64,000 nt of DNA from Stichopus chloronotus (lineage: Eukaryota; Echinodermata; Holothuroidea; Aspidochirotida; Stichopodidae), in the NCBI GenBank assembly GCA_021234535.1, contig CM037836.1:15421111-15485110 (forward strand), in the 5' to 3' direction. Every line of letters starts with the position of its first letter. The first letter of the stretch is position 1. The notes beneath the pieces were generated by a model, which did not search any database, was not told where the DNA came from, and saw only the letters and a list, made by a program, of their open reading frames with translations. Below are positions 27,601 through 38,928 of the stretch, piece by piece. Position numbers and translations under genes: made by a program.

Positions 27601-28020
27601 TATAGCTGACATTTGAAGGCTTTAATTAGCTAAGCGTTCAAGTTAGTATTCGAATGCTTAGCTAGTACTCAGCTCAGAAGAACGCTTAACGAACGCTTAA
27701 TGGCATTCAAACACTAATTAGCATTTAAGTATTCGAATGCTTAGCTCATTTAAATAATTCGGCTCAGAGGAACGCTTAACGAACGCTTAATGGCGTTCGA
27801 ACGCTTATTAGCGTTCAAGCCTTAGTATTTGAACGCTTAGCTCATTTAAATAATTCGGCTCAGAGGAACGCTTAACGACCGCTTATTAGCGTTCAAGCCA
27901 TAGTATTCGAACGCTTAGCTCATTTAAATAATTCGGCTCAGAGGAACGCTTAACGAACGCTTAATGGGGTATCCTTTGTTGTGGCTGGAATAAGTGTTCG
28001 AACGCTAAGGTGAACACTTA
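27600..28020. repeat. About 95-bp dyad-rich tandem repeat
   Basis: About four imperfect units share 'ggctcagaggaacgcttaac' (27761, 27857, about 27935; a variant near 27673). Each carries GAACGCTTA and its inverse TAAGCGTTC several times, so hairpins centred on TTCGAA are possible. One unit is shortened to about 78 bp. Confidence 0.75.
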
Positions 28021-28059
28021 ATGAATACTTATTGAATACTTAAATTTTGCTAAGGGGGA

Positions 28060-28620
28060 CCATAGAGTCCGCACGGGACCTTAGACTGAAACTTTTTTTG
28101 TACACCCCACATGAACTACCACCCAAGGATTATTGTATCCCAGTTAAATGTAAATCCATGGATGTATGTGTGAGAAGCAACATTTCAAACAGAATTTCAC
28201 ATAATGGGCCATTGGACCCACATGGGGTTTTGGACTACCAATTCCTGAACACCCTGAAGGGATCAATAACTGAACATCATTGTGACAAACGATCAGCATT
28301 GTACAATATAATCTGTAGGAGGACAAGCATTTTGTAGAATTTCATAAAATGGGAGGGCCCACAAAAGACCTTGGACCAAAAATTCCTGAACACACTATAT
28401 GGTCCACCACCTATGGAACAATGTGTCCAAGTTTCAAACAAATGAAAGCATGACGGAGGAGAAGCATTTTGAACGGATAGGCGGGTAGGCGGGATGGATA
28501 GAGGGATGGAGGGAGGGATGGACGGACGGACGGACAGGCAGATGGACGGACAGACAGACAGATAGATAGAGTGACGTCACACCATTACAATAGCTCACAC
28601 CAGCTAGCTGGTGTGAGCTA
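28060..28620. repeat. Second repeat family: 115-bp units, microsatellite, terminal palindrome
   Basis: Units with 'attcctgaacaccctgaagg' and 'aatttcataaaatggg' landmarks run to about 28430. A GGATGGACGGACAGACAGAT-type microsatellite follows (28474-28570), then a perfect 30-bp palindrome at 28591-28620. The same order, decayed, is seen at 39.99-40.95 kb. It resembles the layout of non-autonomous Helitron-related (HINE/pearl) elements. Confidence 0.6.
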
Positions 28621-29041
28621 AAAATGGGATCTTCAGTCACTGTGCATATTGACCCAATGAAATTACTTAGTGGAGAAAACAATCCATTGCTGAACCGGTG
28701 AATTTTCGACCAACACAGATTCATGAAAAGTGAAAGCTAAGTGAATCTTTTTGTCTTAACAATTTTTCAGTATTGTGAATATGGGATGAATCTTTGCTTA
28801 AAAATTTTCATAAAAAGTGAATACTTGTAAATGCATGAGGTGGGGAAAGGGGGGGTCGAATGTGCTGTTTGAAAAAAAAAAACGGAAGAGAAAACAACAT
28901 TTACAAAACAGTAAAATAGTGTCACTCTCTACACATGTGGTACATTTGCAAAATATTTATGAAGTATCCATAGAATCTGTCCTGTTTCTATTCTTGAAAC
29001 ATCCTGTTTACCATCGGAGAGATGTTGTTTATGTGTGTTGT

Positions 29042-29206
29042 TTATGCACAGCCTGTCCACTCAAAGTCAGCAAGGTTCTTGATAAATGTGGTAACCCTTG
29101 AACTGAAAACTTCTCTCTTCCGCTGAACCATCTTGCCAGACTTTTTGTTTATTTTTTTTGAACTGCTACACTTGGTTCCTGTCTCTGGATTAATGCAGAG
29201 AAAGCA
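29042..29206 (-). pseudogene. SAMD3-like last exon
   Basis: After TTCCTGCAAG it reads CFLCINPETGTKC, then KKSGKMVQRKR, to NLADFEWTGCA and TAA. The family ends in the same way. Its acceptor is phase 0 in this frame, whereas exon 4 leaves phase 2, so one base is missing or a micro-exon is unseen. Confidence 0.65.
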
Positions 29207-29409
29207 CTTGCAGGAACAGAAAATGTGTGAAATTGCTACAAGGCAGTTTTGCAACATAACATAATATTTTAACATAATATTTTTTAAGTTCATTTGACCA
29301 GTGTTTGTTAACTCTTCAAGGAACCTTCCATGTAAAAGATAAGCCCTGACTGCAGACCAGAATCCTGCCACAGAAGACAGTCCCTTTGGTCAATATATGA
29401 GCGCTTTAA

Positions 29410-30020
29410 GTTTCTTCGATTTACTATTTACAATTTACTACCACTCCACCAAAAATAATACCGTTCTTAATACAGTGATGCAAGGATGTTCTGCCTATGG
29501 TCTGCCTATAGTCTTTTCACTGCTATAAAATTCAATTCAGGAACAATGTAGTACAAATCTATTACAAAACTGCTTTGTCTATAGGTTTAGGTTAAACTAT
29601 TGTTGTCTAATTTTGGCACCACAGAAGAATCATGCTGAAGCAGATAATTAAGGTGCAGTAGGTATGGCAGCAATATACCTCCAGAACACCTAGACAGATC
29701 AGTTATCACTCCTATGATATAGGTTTCCAGTTTTCATAGAGGTGTTAAGTAAACCTTTCTTTAAAAGCATGTTATATCACTGAGAAGATAATTGAATTAA
29801 AGTTTTCTGATTGCAGGAAAACTTGTTGTTTCCATTTACATTAGTATTTTCAAACTAATAACACTAAATATTGAGGCTATTCATTAAATTTAAGTGTTCT
29901 AAATACCTGTGAATACCCTCCAATATTTTTGGTTGGGGAATAACTTTCTGCAAAGTTTTGCCCCTTGATATCGAGTGATTTGTAAGTGGAATTAAAAAAG
30001 CACATCCCCTAAAATTTTAC
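29410..30020. other. Intron of the SAMD3-like gene, nothing recognised
   Basis: This AT-rich intron lies between the last two exons. No repeat or coding signal is recognised. Confidence 0.4.
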
Positions 30021-30054
30021 TTTCTCCTATTTTGCAAGAGGATATTTAATATAC

Positions 30055-30222
30055 CTTTGGATAAACTCAAGGGTAGTTGATGCTTCTTCTTGGTACTCAA
30101 TGTTGAATATGTAGTAACTGGAAAACAGTGCAGCAATCCCCTTGATGAATGACGATGAAGTACACACAATTGTTCCTTCAATGCTCAGCATGAACTTTAT
30201 TCCATTCAATACAGAATCACCT
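30055..30222 (-). pseudogene. SAMD3-like exon 4
   Basis: After CTGTTTTAG it reads GDSVLNGIKFMLSIEG to IFNIEYQEEASTTLEFIQ, donor CAAAG/GTATAT, phase 2 in and 2 out. The 'FNIEY..EA..TLEFIQR' motif is the strongest C-terminal family mark. Confidence 0.75.
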
Positions 30223-30484
30223 CTAAAACAGAACAAATCACACTGAACTAATTTCAAGCAATGCAAACACCACTTCTTTGAAAATATTCTGATATTTAAG
30301 GGTAAGGTCTGAAGTTCTCTTAAAAGCACAACAAATACTGTCAGTAGATGTACAAAAAAAAAAAAATGTCTACCGCCGAGTGAGTACACATTCACCTCGA
30401 CTCTCCAAACTATTGGATGCTATACCTTGGCTACGTAAGATAGCAGTATATTTCTTGCATCTTCGACTTTATCCTATAACAACG

Positions 30485-31405
30485 ATGAATAACATTCAGA
30501 GAGACAACCTCTCAAGGAAGGTAAAACAAAATAATAAGAGTAATTTGACGGCCAACACAGCTTCTTCATCATCCAAGGTGGCTAGGCCTACGTTAGGCAG
30601 GAGCTGCGAAACAGACAGAGCTCGATCCGCCAGCCCAGCTGGACAAGGTGCTCGCCCGAAATCCTCTCAACTTCCAACACCAACATCTATGGCCAACATT
30701 CCAACTACCACCCAGTACAAAGGAGGTGAAATTACAGCTGAAGGGATTGCCCGCTATTTTCAGGAAGCGACAAAGAACTTTGAAATGATGATTAAAAGAG
30801 CTGTGGAGTCCCTTCTTGATAATATAAAGCTAGTGGAATCTAAACTGGGGTCTGCTATTGAATTCAAGAGCAGAAGAATCACAGAGTTAGAGGAAAAAAA
30901 TAAGCATATGGAGAAAGTGATGAAACAGCTTGAGACAGAAGTAACAGATCTCAGAGTGAAAGTGGCCAAACACACTTCGGATATCAACAAAAGTGAAAGA
31001 TTCTCCCGACGGAACAATATTCGCATCGTGGGAATACCGGAATCCAGTGCGAATGAAGATTGCATTACCTTAGTGGAAGGCATACTGAAGGAAAAGTTCG
31101 CTTGCGACATTAAAGTTGAAAGGGCTCATCGCAACGGGAAGTTAATTCAAGGTAAACCTAGACACATCCTATTCAAGACTCTGTCTCACCGTCACAAGAC
31201 TTACCTGATGAAAAACCAACGCGAAAAATTAGCCGGCGAACCGTATTATATGACGGACGATCTCACTCTAGACGATCTCACAGAAAAAAAGAAATGGTCT
31301 AAGGCCACACAAGAACTTTACATGAAGGACGTCAAACTCCGATTTTTTGCAGGGAAATGGCGAACACGTTCTGGAATGCCCTACAACTCCCAATCACGCA
31401 ATTAG
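30485..31405 (+). CDS. Non-LTR ORF1 protein (coiled coil + RRM-like)
   Basis: The first in-frame ATG at 30485 gives 306 residues; the frame is open from 30380. Residues 1-90 are basic, Ser/Thr/Pro-rich and disordered. Residues about 125-180 form a coiled coil (ITELEEKNKHMEKVMKQLE). Then comes the L1-ORF1-like (Transposase_22) domain: RRNNIRIVGIPE, then VERAHRNG, then RHILFKTL. Such proteins trimerise and coat the element RNA. No zinc knuckle is seen. The frame is intact. Confidence 0.8.
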   Translation: MNNIQRDNLSRKVKQNNKSNLTANTASSSSKVARPTLGRSCETDRARSASPAGQGARPKSSQLPTPTSMANIPTTTQYKGGEITAEGIARYFQEATKNFEMMIKRAVESLLDNIKLVESKLGSAIEFKSRRITELEEKNKHMEKVMKQLETEVTDLRVKVAKHTSDINKSERFSRRNNIRIVGIPESSANEDCITLVEGILKEKFACDIKVERAHRNGKLIQGKPRHILFKTLSHRHKTYLMKNQREKLAGEPYYMTDDLTLDDLTEKKKWSKATQELYMKDVKLRFFAGKWRTRSGMPYNSQSRN

Positions 31406-31894
31406 TTATCAGAATGTATGTATATTAAAATAACATTATTTTGATTAATATTACAACACCAGAATAAGGTATTTGTCTATTCCCTTCTTTTACCTTCTAT
31501 CTGACATTATATTCTCTTTATCTAGCAAACAATTCATAGGCTACCTTATTTGTAACAATTGTCAAACATGCTTATTTATACACACATGATACTACTATTT
31601 ATCTTCTGCTTGTGCCTAAGGGACACCGGTATATCTTTCTAACCCATGCAATTCATGGAGGATCGATGGTTTGCTGTGTTCTGTTGTGATTCTTAGCCTA
31701 AGTTCAAATTGCTGTATCTAGTTTTGATCAGTCTAGAACAAGCCTTTCTTATGTCTTCTCTTTTTTATACTTTTCTCTACATCACATTTTCGAAACAAAT
31801 GCATTCCACATTTTTTGCTCCTTTTGCATCTTATAGACTCTTCACATATGTGTATCTGATAATGTTATATACATCCTGCTATGGATATGGATAA

Positions 31895-34841
31895 CAATGT
31901 GAACATATAGGTATAAACCATGAAAATTCATGCGATTACTACTTACCTGAAGAATTTCCAAAACGTTTTAGAAACATAACCAAGTTTAGTTTCTTACATT
32001 TGAACATTCGCAGTCTATCTAAGAATTTTGATTTGCTGGATACACTCCTTTCAACCCTTTCCCATTCCTTTTCAGTAATAGGCATAACCGAAACATGGCT
32101 TCATAATTTTTCACCTCCGATATTTGAAATTAGCAGTTACAGACTTCTTTGTAACAACAGAAAAAATGGCAAAGGAGGTGGTGTGGCTTTGTATGTAAAT
32201 AATTCTCTGTCTTCCAAATTGAGACCTGACATTTGCCTTAATCAGGAAAGTGCAGAATCTTTATTCATTGAAATTGAAAATGTAAATAGTAAAAATTATG
32301 TTAGAGGAGTAGTATACAAACCACCTAATAGCAATAGTGATCTTTTTTCTAGACGAGTTTGATATATTACTATCGAGGATACTTAGAGAGGGTAAAAGTG
32401 TTCACATATTAGGGGATTTCAATATAAATTTACTTTCAAATGATCGAATATCCTTTCAGTTCATGAACATTCTCCATTCCAATTCCTTTGAACCACTCAT
32501 AGATAAAGCAACTAGAATCACGTCACAAACTGATACTCTCATTGACAATATATTTACTAACATTGACCACACTCTTTTCTCCTCAGGCATTATATACTCT
32601 GATATCTCAGACCACTTACCGGTTTTTACACTTTTGTCAGAAATGAAGAAGCAAACCAAACCACATAGTAAAAATGAAACTTACTTGAAACGACAATATA
32701 CTCCTGGTAAAATAGCTAACCTCAACTTAGATCTTAGCTCTGAAAGCTGGGAAAATGTTTTTCTAGGAGAAAATGCTGAACAAGCCTTTAATATATTTAT
32801 GTCAAAATTTAATTATTATTTGAACAAAAACATTCCTAAGGCTAATCGAAAGCTAAAGCAAAATTGCTCCATCAAACCCTGGATTACTAAAGGAATACTG
32901 AAATCTATAAAAACAAGGAACAAATACTATAAGAGCAGCCTCAAAGACCCCACCACAAATAATATTAACAGATACAAGACGTATTGTAATAAGTTAACAT
33001 CTATTATACGCTTATCAAAGAAAAAACACTATGGCACAAAAATAGAGAACTCAGATGGTGATGTCACTACCACCTGGAAAATTATCAATGATATCCTTGG
33101 TCGATCAAAAAATTCTACTCCTATACATAGGCTTACTCATAATAATTGTATTTATGACCAACCACATGATATCGTCAATGCTTTCAACACGTACTTTGTT
33201 AATATAGGACCTGAGCAAGTCTCATCGGTACAGGCTACTAATGTAAATTTTAAACATTTTCTCAAAACACCATGTATGTCTTCCTTATATTTTACTCCAT
33301 CTACACCATTTGAAATAATTCAGGTAGTAAACTCACTTAAATCTAGTGACTCAACCAGTCATGATGAAATCAGCAATAATCTTCTGAAGAAAATAATTGC
33401 GTTCATCGTCTCCCCTATTACACACATCATCAACTTGTCACTAAGTACTGGTACTTTCCCTACTAAAATGAAACTTGCCAAAGTGATACCCATTTATAAA
33501 AAGGACGATGCCTCTCTGATAAGCAATTATCGTCCCATATCTATCCTCTCTAGCTTCTCCAAAATCCTCGAAAGAGTTGTATATAATAGACTGTATTCTT
33601 TCTTTATGAAAAACAACTTACTCTTTCCATGTCAATATGGCTTTCAAAAACACAAATCTACAGATATTGCTCTTATTGAGCTTTGTGATAAGATTTCAAT
33701 TTCATTATCCAAAAAAGAACATGTACTTGGCGTTTTTATGGATCTTAGCAAAGCTTTCGATACTCTTGACCATCATATTTTACTAAACAAATTAAACTTT
33801 TATGGTATTAGAGGAATTCCTCTCTTATGGTTTGAAAACTACCTTTCCGACAGAAAACAGTACACTACTTATAATAATGTAAACTCTGATACTTCATTGA
33901 TCAGATGTGGTGTCCCCCAAGGTTCTATCCTTGGACCCTTGTTATTTCTCGTATACATCAATGATATTTGTAACTCATCTTCATTACTTCATTTCATCTT
34001 ATTTGCTGACGATACGAATGTATTTTTATCTCACCATAATTTTGAGCATCTTATTGAAACTATGAATACGGAGCTACCCAAGGTCTCCACATGGTTCAGA
34101 AGTAACAGGTTATCATTAAATGTAACTAAAACGAACGTTATGCTCTTCAAGAATCAAAGGTCAATTAACACTAACCCTTCCTTTAATATTTTTATTGACA
34201 ATATGAAAATTGATCAAAAAGTAGGTACTAAATTCCTAGGTATTACTTTCGATGAGGAATTGAACTGGAATTCTCATATAGCTAACGTTATTACGTCTGT
34301 ATCACGTGGAGTTGGTGCATTGTATAAAGTAAGTTCTTATATTCCTCGACGAACTTTGATTACTGTTTATAATTCGATTATACTACCCTTCATTTCATAC
34401 TGTAATATTGTTTGGGCTTGTCAAAAATCTAAAATTAACTCCTTGCTTCTTCTCCAGAAAAAAGCTGTCTGGATTTGTACGAACTCAGATTATCGGGCAC
34501 ATTCGAATCCATTATTTTATGAGCTACGCACACTTACTATACATGATATTCATTACCTCCAAATTGCTCTTTTTATGTACAGATTCCACACTCAAGAACT
34601 GCCCGCCAATCTGTTACACATGTTTTGCATCAACTCTGCTATCCACAATTATCCAACCCGAATTTCTTTAAATGTTCATCTAGAAAACCCCAAAACAGCT
34701 CTCGCCCATCGATCTATTAGACACACTGGCCCCGACCTTTGGAATTCTTTACCTATGGATATTCGAATGTGCCCTACAAAAAATAGCTTTAAGAGACAAA
34801 TTAAGAGTCTTATCTTGGATAAATATACTATGCAATACTGA
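31895..34841 (+). CDS. Non-LTR ORF2 (endonuclease + reverse transcriptase), one frameshift
   Basis: Endonuclease motifs in order: HLNIRSL, GITETW, GGGVALYV, VYKPPN, ILGDFN, TLIDNIF and SDISDH, so the catalytic set looks complete. Reverse transcriptase: IYKKDDASLISNYRPIS, DLSKAFDTLDH (motif A Asp), GVPQGSILGPLLF (motif B) and LFADDTNVF (motif C Asp-Asp). It ends at 34841. The endonuclease is split by one extra T in a T6 run at 32342-32347; the first frame stops at 32362 and the second is open from 32337. No ATG precedes the endonuclease after the TAA at 31892. Copying the RNA by target-primed reverse transcription is the family role. Confidence 0.85.
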
Positions 34842-35070
34842 TTTATTACAAGTGATGTAGAAAACCTTCATCCCTTTTCCCTTTGTTTTTCCTACATCCA
34901 CCCACCTCCCTCCTCCCCACCTTTTTTTTCTTCCTACTCCTAAGGTTCTTTTCTTATTCTTATTTATTTCATTTACAATTTTTGTTGTAAATAACTATTG
35001 TATAGTTTTGTTGTTCTTAAGTCACCTGATCTTCATTCCCAATTAGTATAACTTTGTTTATTTTCTGTTG

Positions 35071-35106
35071 GACGTCACCTCAAGCTCTCTCAGAGCTTAT
35101 GACGTC
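35071..35106 (+). promoter_or_regulatory. 3' UTR stem-loop of the non-LTR element
   Basis: Nested inverted repeats GACGTCA...TGACGTC (outer) and AAGCTCT...AGAGCTT (inner, loop CTC) form a strong hairpin about 110 bases before the AAACTC tail. In several non-LTR families a 3' stem-loop is the recognition site of the reverse transcriptase; that role is inferred here. Confidence 0.55.
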
Positions 35107-35439
35107 CCTTTCATGTATGTGTATATAGTACTTAATAATTACGAAACAAGTAACCTATATAATTAAATCATTTGTATATATATACATGCGTGAATGAATA
35201 AACTCAAACTCAAACTCAACTCAAAAAACACTTACTAAATGTAACTACAGATAACGCCAAACTATATACAAAGAAATATGGAGAGCAGGCCGGTGTTCTA
35301 CAAACACTACCAAAATAAAATGATGGCAATATTTGACTACCACTGGCCAGAATGCAAAAATTGATTAAGTTTTTGATCAATTCATTTTCAGAACTACACC
35401 TAATTTCCACTTAAAAGAGCGCAGCCCTTAGCTGGGGTT

Positions 35440-35590
35440 CATCCTCTGAATATTGGACATGTACGTGCCAAGTATGAAGACTGCAGTAGTTTTCCTTTGT
35501 AAGACACAGTATTAATGAGCTAACCATCACAAACCCACAGACATACACCTGTATACGCATGCCATGCCAGCAGCATAGGTTTCTTTTCAT
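35440..35590. repeat. End fragment of a TGACCT-family element
   Basis: A CA-containing tract and 'cataggtttcttttcatcga' followed by an A-run match the terminal part of the other copies. It flanks the non-LTR insertion. Confidence 0.5.
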
Positions 35591-35642
35591 CGAACCAAAA
35601 AAAAAAATCTCAAGTTGTAAGTGCTTAGTAATCCTTCATCAC

Positions 35643-35712
35643 CCACTTTGCACAATCAAACGAGGAGTCAAAGGAAGTCCAGACATTCCATTTCATCTTT
35701 GGTGGCTGTTAC
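35643..35712 (-). pseudogene. SAMD3-like small exon with one-base deletion
   Basis: It follows GTTTTGTTTCAG and begins VTATKDEMEC in phase 0, but the end LPLTPRLIVQSG, which joins perfectly to GDSVLNGIKF of the next exon, is in another frame. The exon is 70 bases where 71 would be needed. Confidence 0.5.
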
Positions 35713-36589
35713 CTGAAACAAAAAAAGAACTGCAAAGGTACATTTTTCAACCTTTCTTTCTTGGGTTTATGCAAAACCAATGTGAGAATTCAATGACACA
35801 GTGGGTTTTGACCAATCTCAAGTATAATACCATCATATACTAAAAGAGTCTACAATTTCTGGTACCACTAGACCTTCAAAACATTCATGTTAAAACCACA
35901 GACACAGGCAACAGTTCTCAACTTGAAAGTCCAAAGGTGACTGGACAGGAAGGGGGTGGGGGTTTGGACCTTCTTTAAGCATTTGGAGGTCTTTATAAAG
36001 ATGCACTTTGGTGGAATGTTATGAGCAAATTTTCCAAAGGAATTTCTAAACTTCAAGATTTTTTCTTACTGAAGGGAAAATCAGTTTTCATTCTTGAATA
36101 GTCTGTGTGAGTGTGCATAGAGGGGAGCAAAAGCAAACTTTGAATACATTTAATCAAGCACCCCCCTCCAGATCCTCCAGCCCCTGATTTCTATGCCTAC
36201 GTGTACTGCTAAAATGTACCGGACAACCAGTAATAACTGTTGAAAGAAATAGTGTGTTGGTACATAGATTTTTCTCACCTAGTACAACTATCATTCAAAC
36301 AAAAATTGAAAAAAAAATCATTTAGTAGCTTCATTGGTGCAAGGAAGAAGGTTTTAACAGAAAATTTTTGAATACTTTGTAGCTCCTGAATAAGTCGTAG
36401 AGTTTCAAAAGAAATGCAAAAGTAGCTTTTTATTGTGAATTATGTTTGATTATGAGTGAACCATAAAGGGATATTGATTGAGAGCTGCTTTTCTGCTTGT
36501 GTCATTCCGATGTACATACTCTGCCATGCTGAAAAAAATATAAGCCCAATACTCCACTCTATGGAGGAATGAAATACAAACATACTTAC

Positions 36590-37597
36590 ATCAAAAAGAG
36601 AAAAAAGGGCTTCCTCCTCCTCATCAAAGTGAAACATTATCAGAAGTACTGACCCAGCAGCAAGAACATCTGCATGGTCATCATAAGCTTCGTTAATGTC
36701 ATCTAGCAAACTGGATAACTTTTTTGTCTTTTTTAGCTCAAAGAAATCGCAGATACGTTTCCCCTTTTTCTGCAAAGCTTCAAGTAGACAGTTATATATT
36801 GAAATATTTGTTAATGTTTTGAAATGTGCGAGAAGTCCTCCATCAGTGAACAAAAATGGCCACTTCAGCTTTATCTCATTGACCGATGGAACTGGATCTC
36901 TAGCATTAATATCCTTGCGTTGCAGGTAATACGTCAATTGCATCATGTTGCCAACATGACTTTCATGGTCTCCATATGGTCCTTTCTGCTTATATAGTTC
37001 AATCAACTCTTCCTGTTTCTTTTTAAGACTCTCTGGTGATTCACCATTTGGTGGTGACTCTGGCTGCCAGTTGACACAACCATATGAATCTGTTGGCACA
37101 TTACTTCGTGATTCTTTGTCTAACTGACTGTTAATTTCTACGTTTCTTGGTTTTCCTTAATCTTGCTATGGTGTTGTTTCTGTTCCAATGTTCTACACGT
37201 GTCTTAATTTGCATAAGAAGGGAGTAGTGGCCACTTCCTAAAGTTTCCCCTTCGTCAGTTCTATCCATGAAACTTTCAGGATACTTCAAAATCATTTGTT
37301 TAGCTACAACTGCACACTGTGACTAATTGGGATTTAAATTACATTTTCGCATACTATCCACAACAGTTCTCACCATCTGCCGTCTATCAGACGGCAGGGG
37401 CCGTCTTCCATTTTTGATAGCTGATTGTAGTTTAGAAGGCATTTGGTTCCACGGAATGTCAAATGTTTCTGGCCAGTTATGTGAAGGCAGGTCGTCAGTT
37501 GCTTGTGGAGCAGGAGAATTTGGAGGGGTTGAAACATCTGATGAACTGCTCATATTTCATCCTGACTGTAGTTGCCTGCCTCTGTTGAAGTCGTTGA
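36590..37597 (-). pseudogene. SAMD3-like large central exon with stops and a frameshift
   Basis: One exon of 1008 bases between TTTTTCAG and GAT/GTAAGT. It contains TGA before MSSSSDVSTPP, TAG inside NPN-stop-SQCAVVAKQM, and a switch of frame between RLRKTKKRRN and the VNWQPESPPN part. Removing one base would give exactly 335 codons and a phase-0 exit, which supports a single insertion. Confidence 0.7.
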
Positions 37598-37599
37598 CT

Positions 37600-38720
37600 G
37601 AAAAATAAAGAAAAATCTCATTCAGACATGTTAATTTCTCTTTCAATTACAAACCACAGTGCATACCAGCTACATACAAATCATGTGAATACTCTGTGCC
37701 TGCAGGCAGAATTTCCTAGCTGTATGATTTCCTGTTAATATGCCCTTATGACCTAAAGTGATTTCTGGTGAAAGTTATCTACAGGCTCAATACTGAAATG
37801 GTGTAGATTTTTTCTCCCTTTACACAGTATTACAGCCTAAAACACCCACATGCATGAACAGTGTGGCAATTGCAAGCATTGCAAATAAAGATACAACCTG
37901 AGGAAAGTGGGTTTATATGTACAGGTTCACACTAGCCCAGTACAAGCTCTGTGTGAGGTAAGAAAAGAAATCTTTTCATCATTTTTTCTAACTTAAACTC
38001 AAAAAAAAAATCATATTGCTTAGTGAGTTCTTGCCAACCACTGGCAAGGAATAACTAAGTCAGCTGATGGTCACTTTGTTTTCAAAAAATACAACTGACT
38101 TGTCATTCTGCTCATTCTTAATAAACAGAGTGAAGTTACAGTGTGTGTAACAAATAAAACTTAAACTCCCACATGACATTTTACCTTCCTTAATAGCATA
38201 CACTCAAGATTGTAGTGTTCATCCTGACCATATTTAGCTCTTTATCTCTTCAAATGAAGAACTGTACATGAGATGTGCCACAGAACATTTAGATGTATAT
38301 TTGTAATTTATCACTTTCTATTCACATTGGTTTCAGTATTTGACACCTGGTGACTCCTAACTACCTTAAAACCCTTCAAAAACAACAACCATCATCTGCT
38401 GTAACTGGAAACCATATAGAATATCAGGGCTTTGATACTGTGTTTCAGGTTTTTGTCTATATTTGACAGTCTGGTACTGCAAATGTGACTTGATCTTCAC
38501 TGATCCTACAACACTACAGATCCTCCAATTTACTGACATATGTGCACTCTGCAAGCATATATTCACCACAGCTTTGCTACCAATTTAAAAAGTTACCATC
38601 AGGTGTCCTTCAAATGTACTTCAGCATTACATAGATTGAATTTTTCAATCAAAGGCATCAGAAAGGAATTTCCAAATTTCGATATACTGTAATATGGGGA
38701 TTAAAAAAAAGACATTTTCA
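37600..38720. other. Intron 1 of the SAMD3-like gene with a decayed repeat
   Basis: A weak TGACCT-family remnant ('atttgacacctggtgactcc') lies near 38335-38540. Otherwise nothing is recognised. Confidence 0.35.
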
Positions 38721-38723
38721 AAC

Positions 38724-38928
38724 CTTTTTTCTGCCATTCTGAAAACAGTTTTCGACACTGAATTGGTTTCAGTATCTGAGTGATGTCATGTTCTTCAACA
38801 AAGGGATGATCATCTTCGCTTTCCACCCCACAATCTATCAACCGATGGACAAGGTTAAGAAGCAAGTCATCTGACAACGATGGCAACAATCTGGTTATGG
38901 CTCTCTGAAGGATGCTTTCACAATCCAT
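38724..38928 (-). pseudogene. SAMD3-like exon 1, N-terminal helical domain
   Basis: ATG at 38928 lies just inside an exon that begins after CTTCTCACAG. It reads MDCESILQRAITRLLPSLSD and ends at EWQKK with donor AAAAAAG/GTTTGA, phase 1. The pattern ending PIQCRKLFSEW is typical of the family N-terminus (SAM-like). This exon itself is undamaged. Confidence 0.7.

Larger units (their letters stand above)
30360..35222 (+). mobile_element. Non-LTR retrotransposon, CR1/Jockey group, nearly intact
   Basis: Two ORFs: ORF1 with a coiled coil and RNA-binding domain, and ORF2 with an apurinic-type endonuclease and reverse transcriptase. They are followed by a 3' UTR with a stem-loop (35071-35106) and a tail of AAACTC repeats (about 35200-35218). 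Microsatellite-like tails are usual in CR1/L2/Jockey-type elements, which lack poly(A). It sits opposite the SAMD3-like gene inside an intron. The 5' end is uncertain (an A-run at 30355-30366 is nearby), and no target-site duplication was established. Confidence 0.85.
29042..38928 (-). pseudogene. SAMD3-like gene, probably a pseudogene (five exons)
   Basis: The exons follow the 'sterile alpha motif domain-containing protein 3-like' family, common in fish and marine invertebrates, function poorly known: 38928-38724, 37597-36590, 35712-35643, 30222-30055 and 29206-29042. Family marks include PIQCRKLFSEW, WPETFDIPWNQMP, KYPESFMDRTDEG, DSYGCVNWQP, IFNIEYQEEA and INPETGTKC. Lesions: in-frame TGA at 37559-37557, in-frame TAG at 37325-37323, a one-base shift near 37135-37170, a one-base shift within 35643-35712, and a phase mismatch between 30055 and 29206. 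The two stops cannot be explained by homopolymer error alone. A non-LTR element occupies the intron at 30.4-35.2 kb. Assembly error in part is possible. Confidence 0.7.

Noticed and set aside
36696..36929. Plus-strand frame over the SAMD3-like exon
   Set aside because: It is the antisense shadow of the recognised exon.
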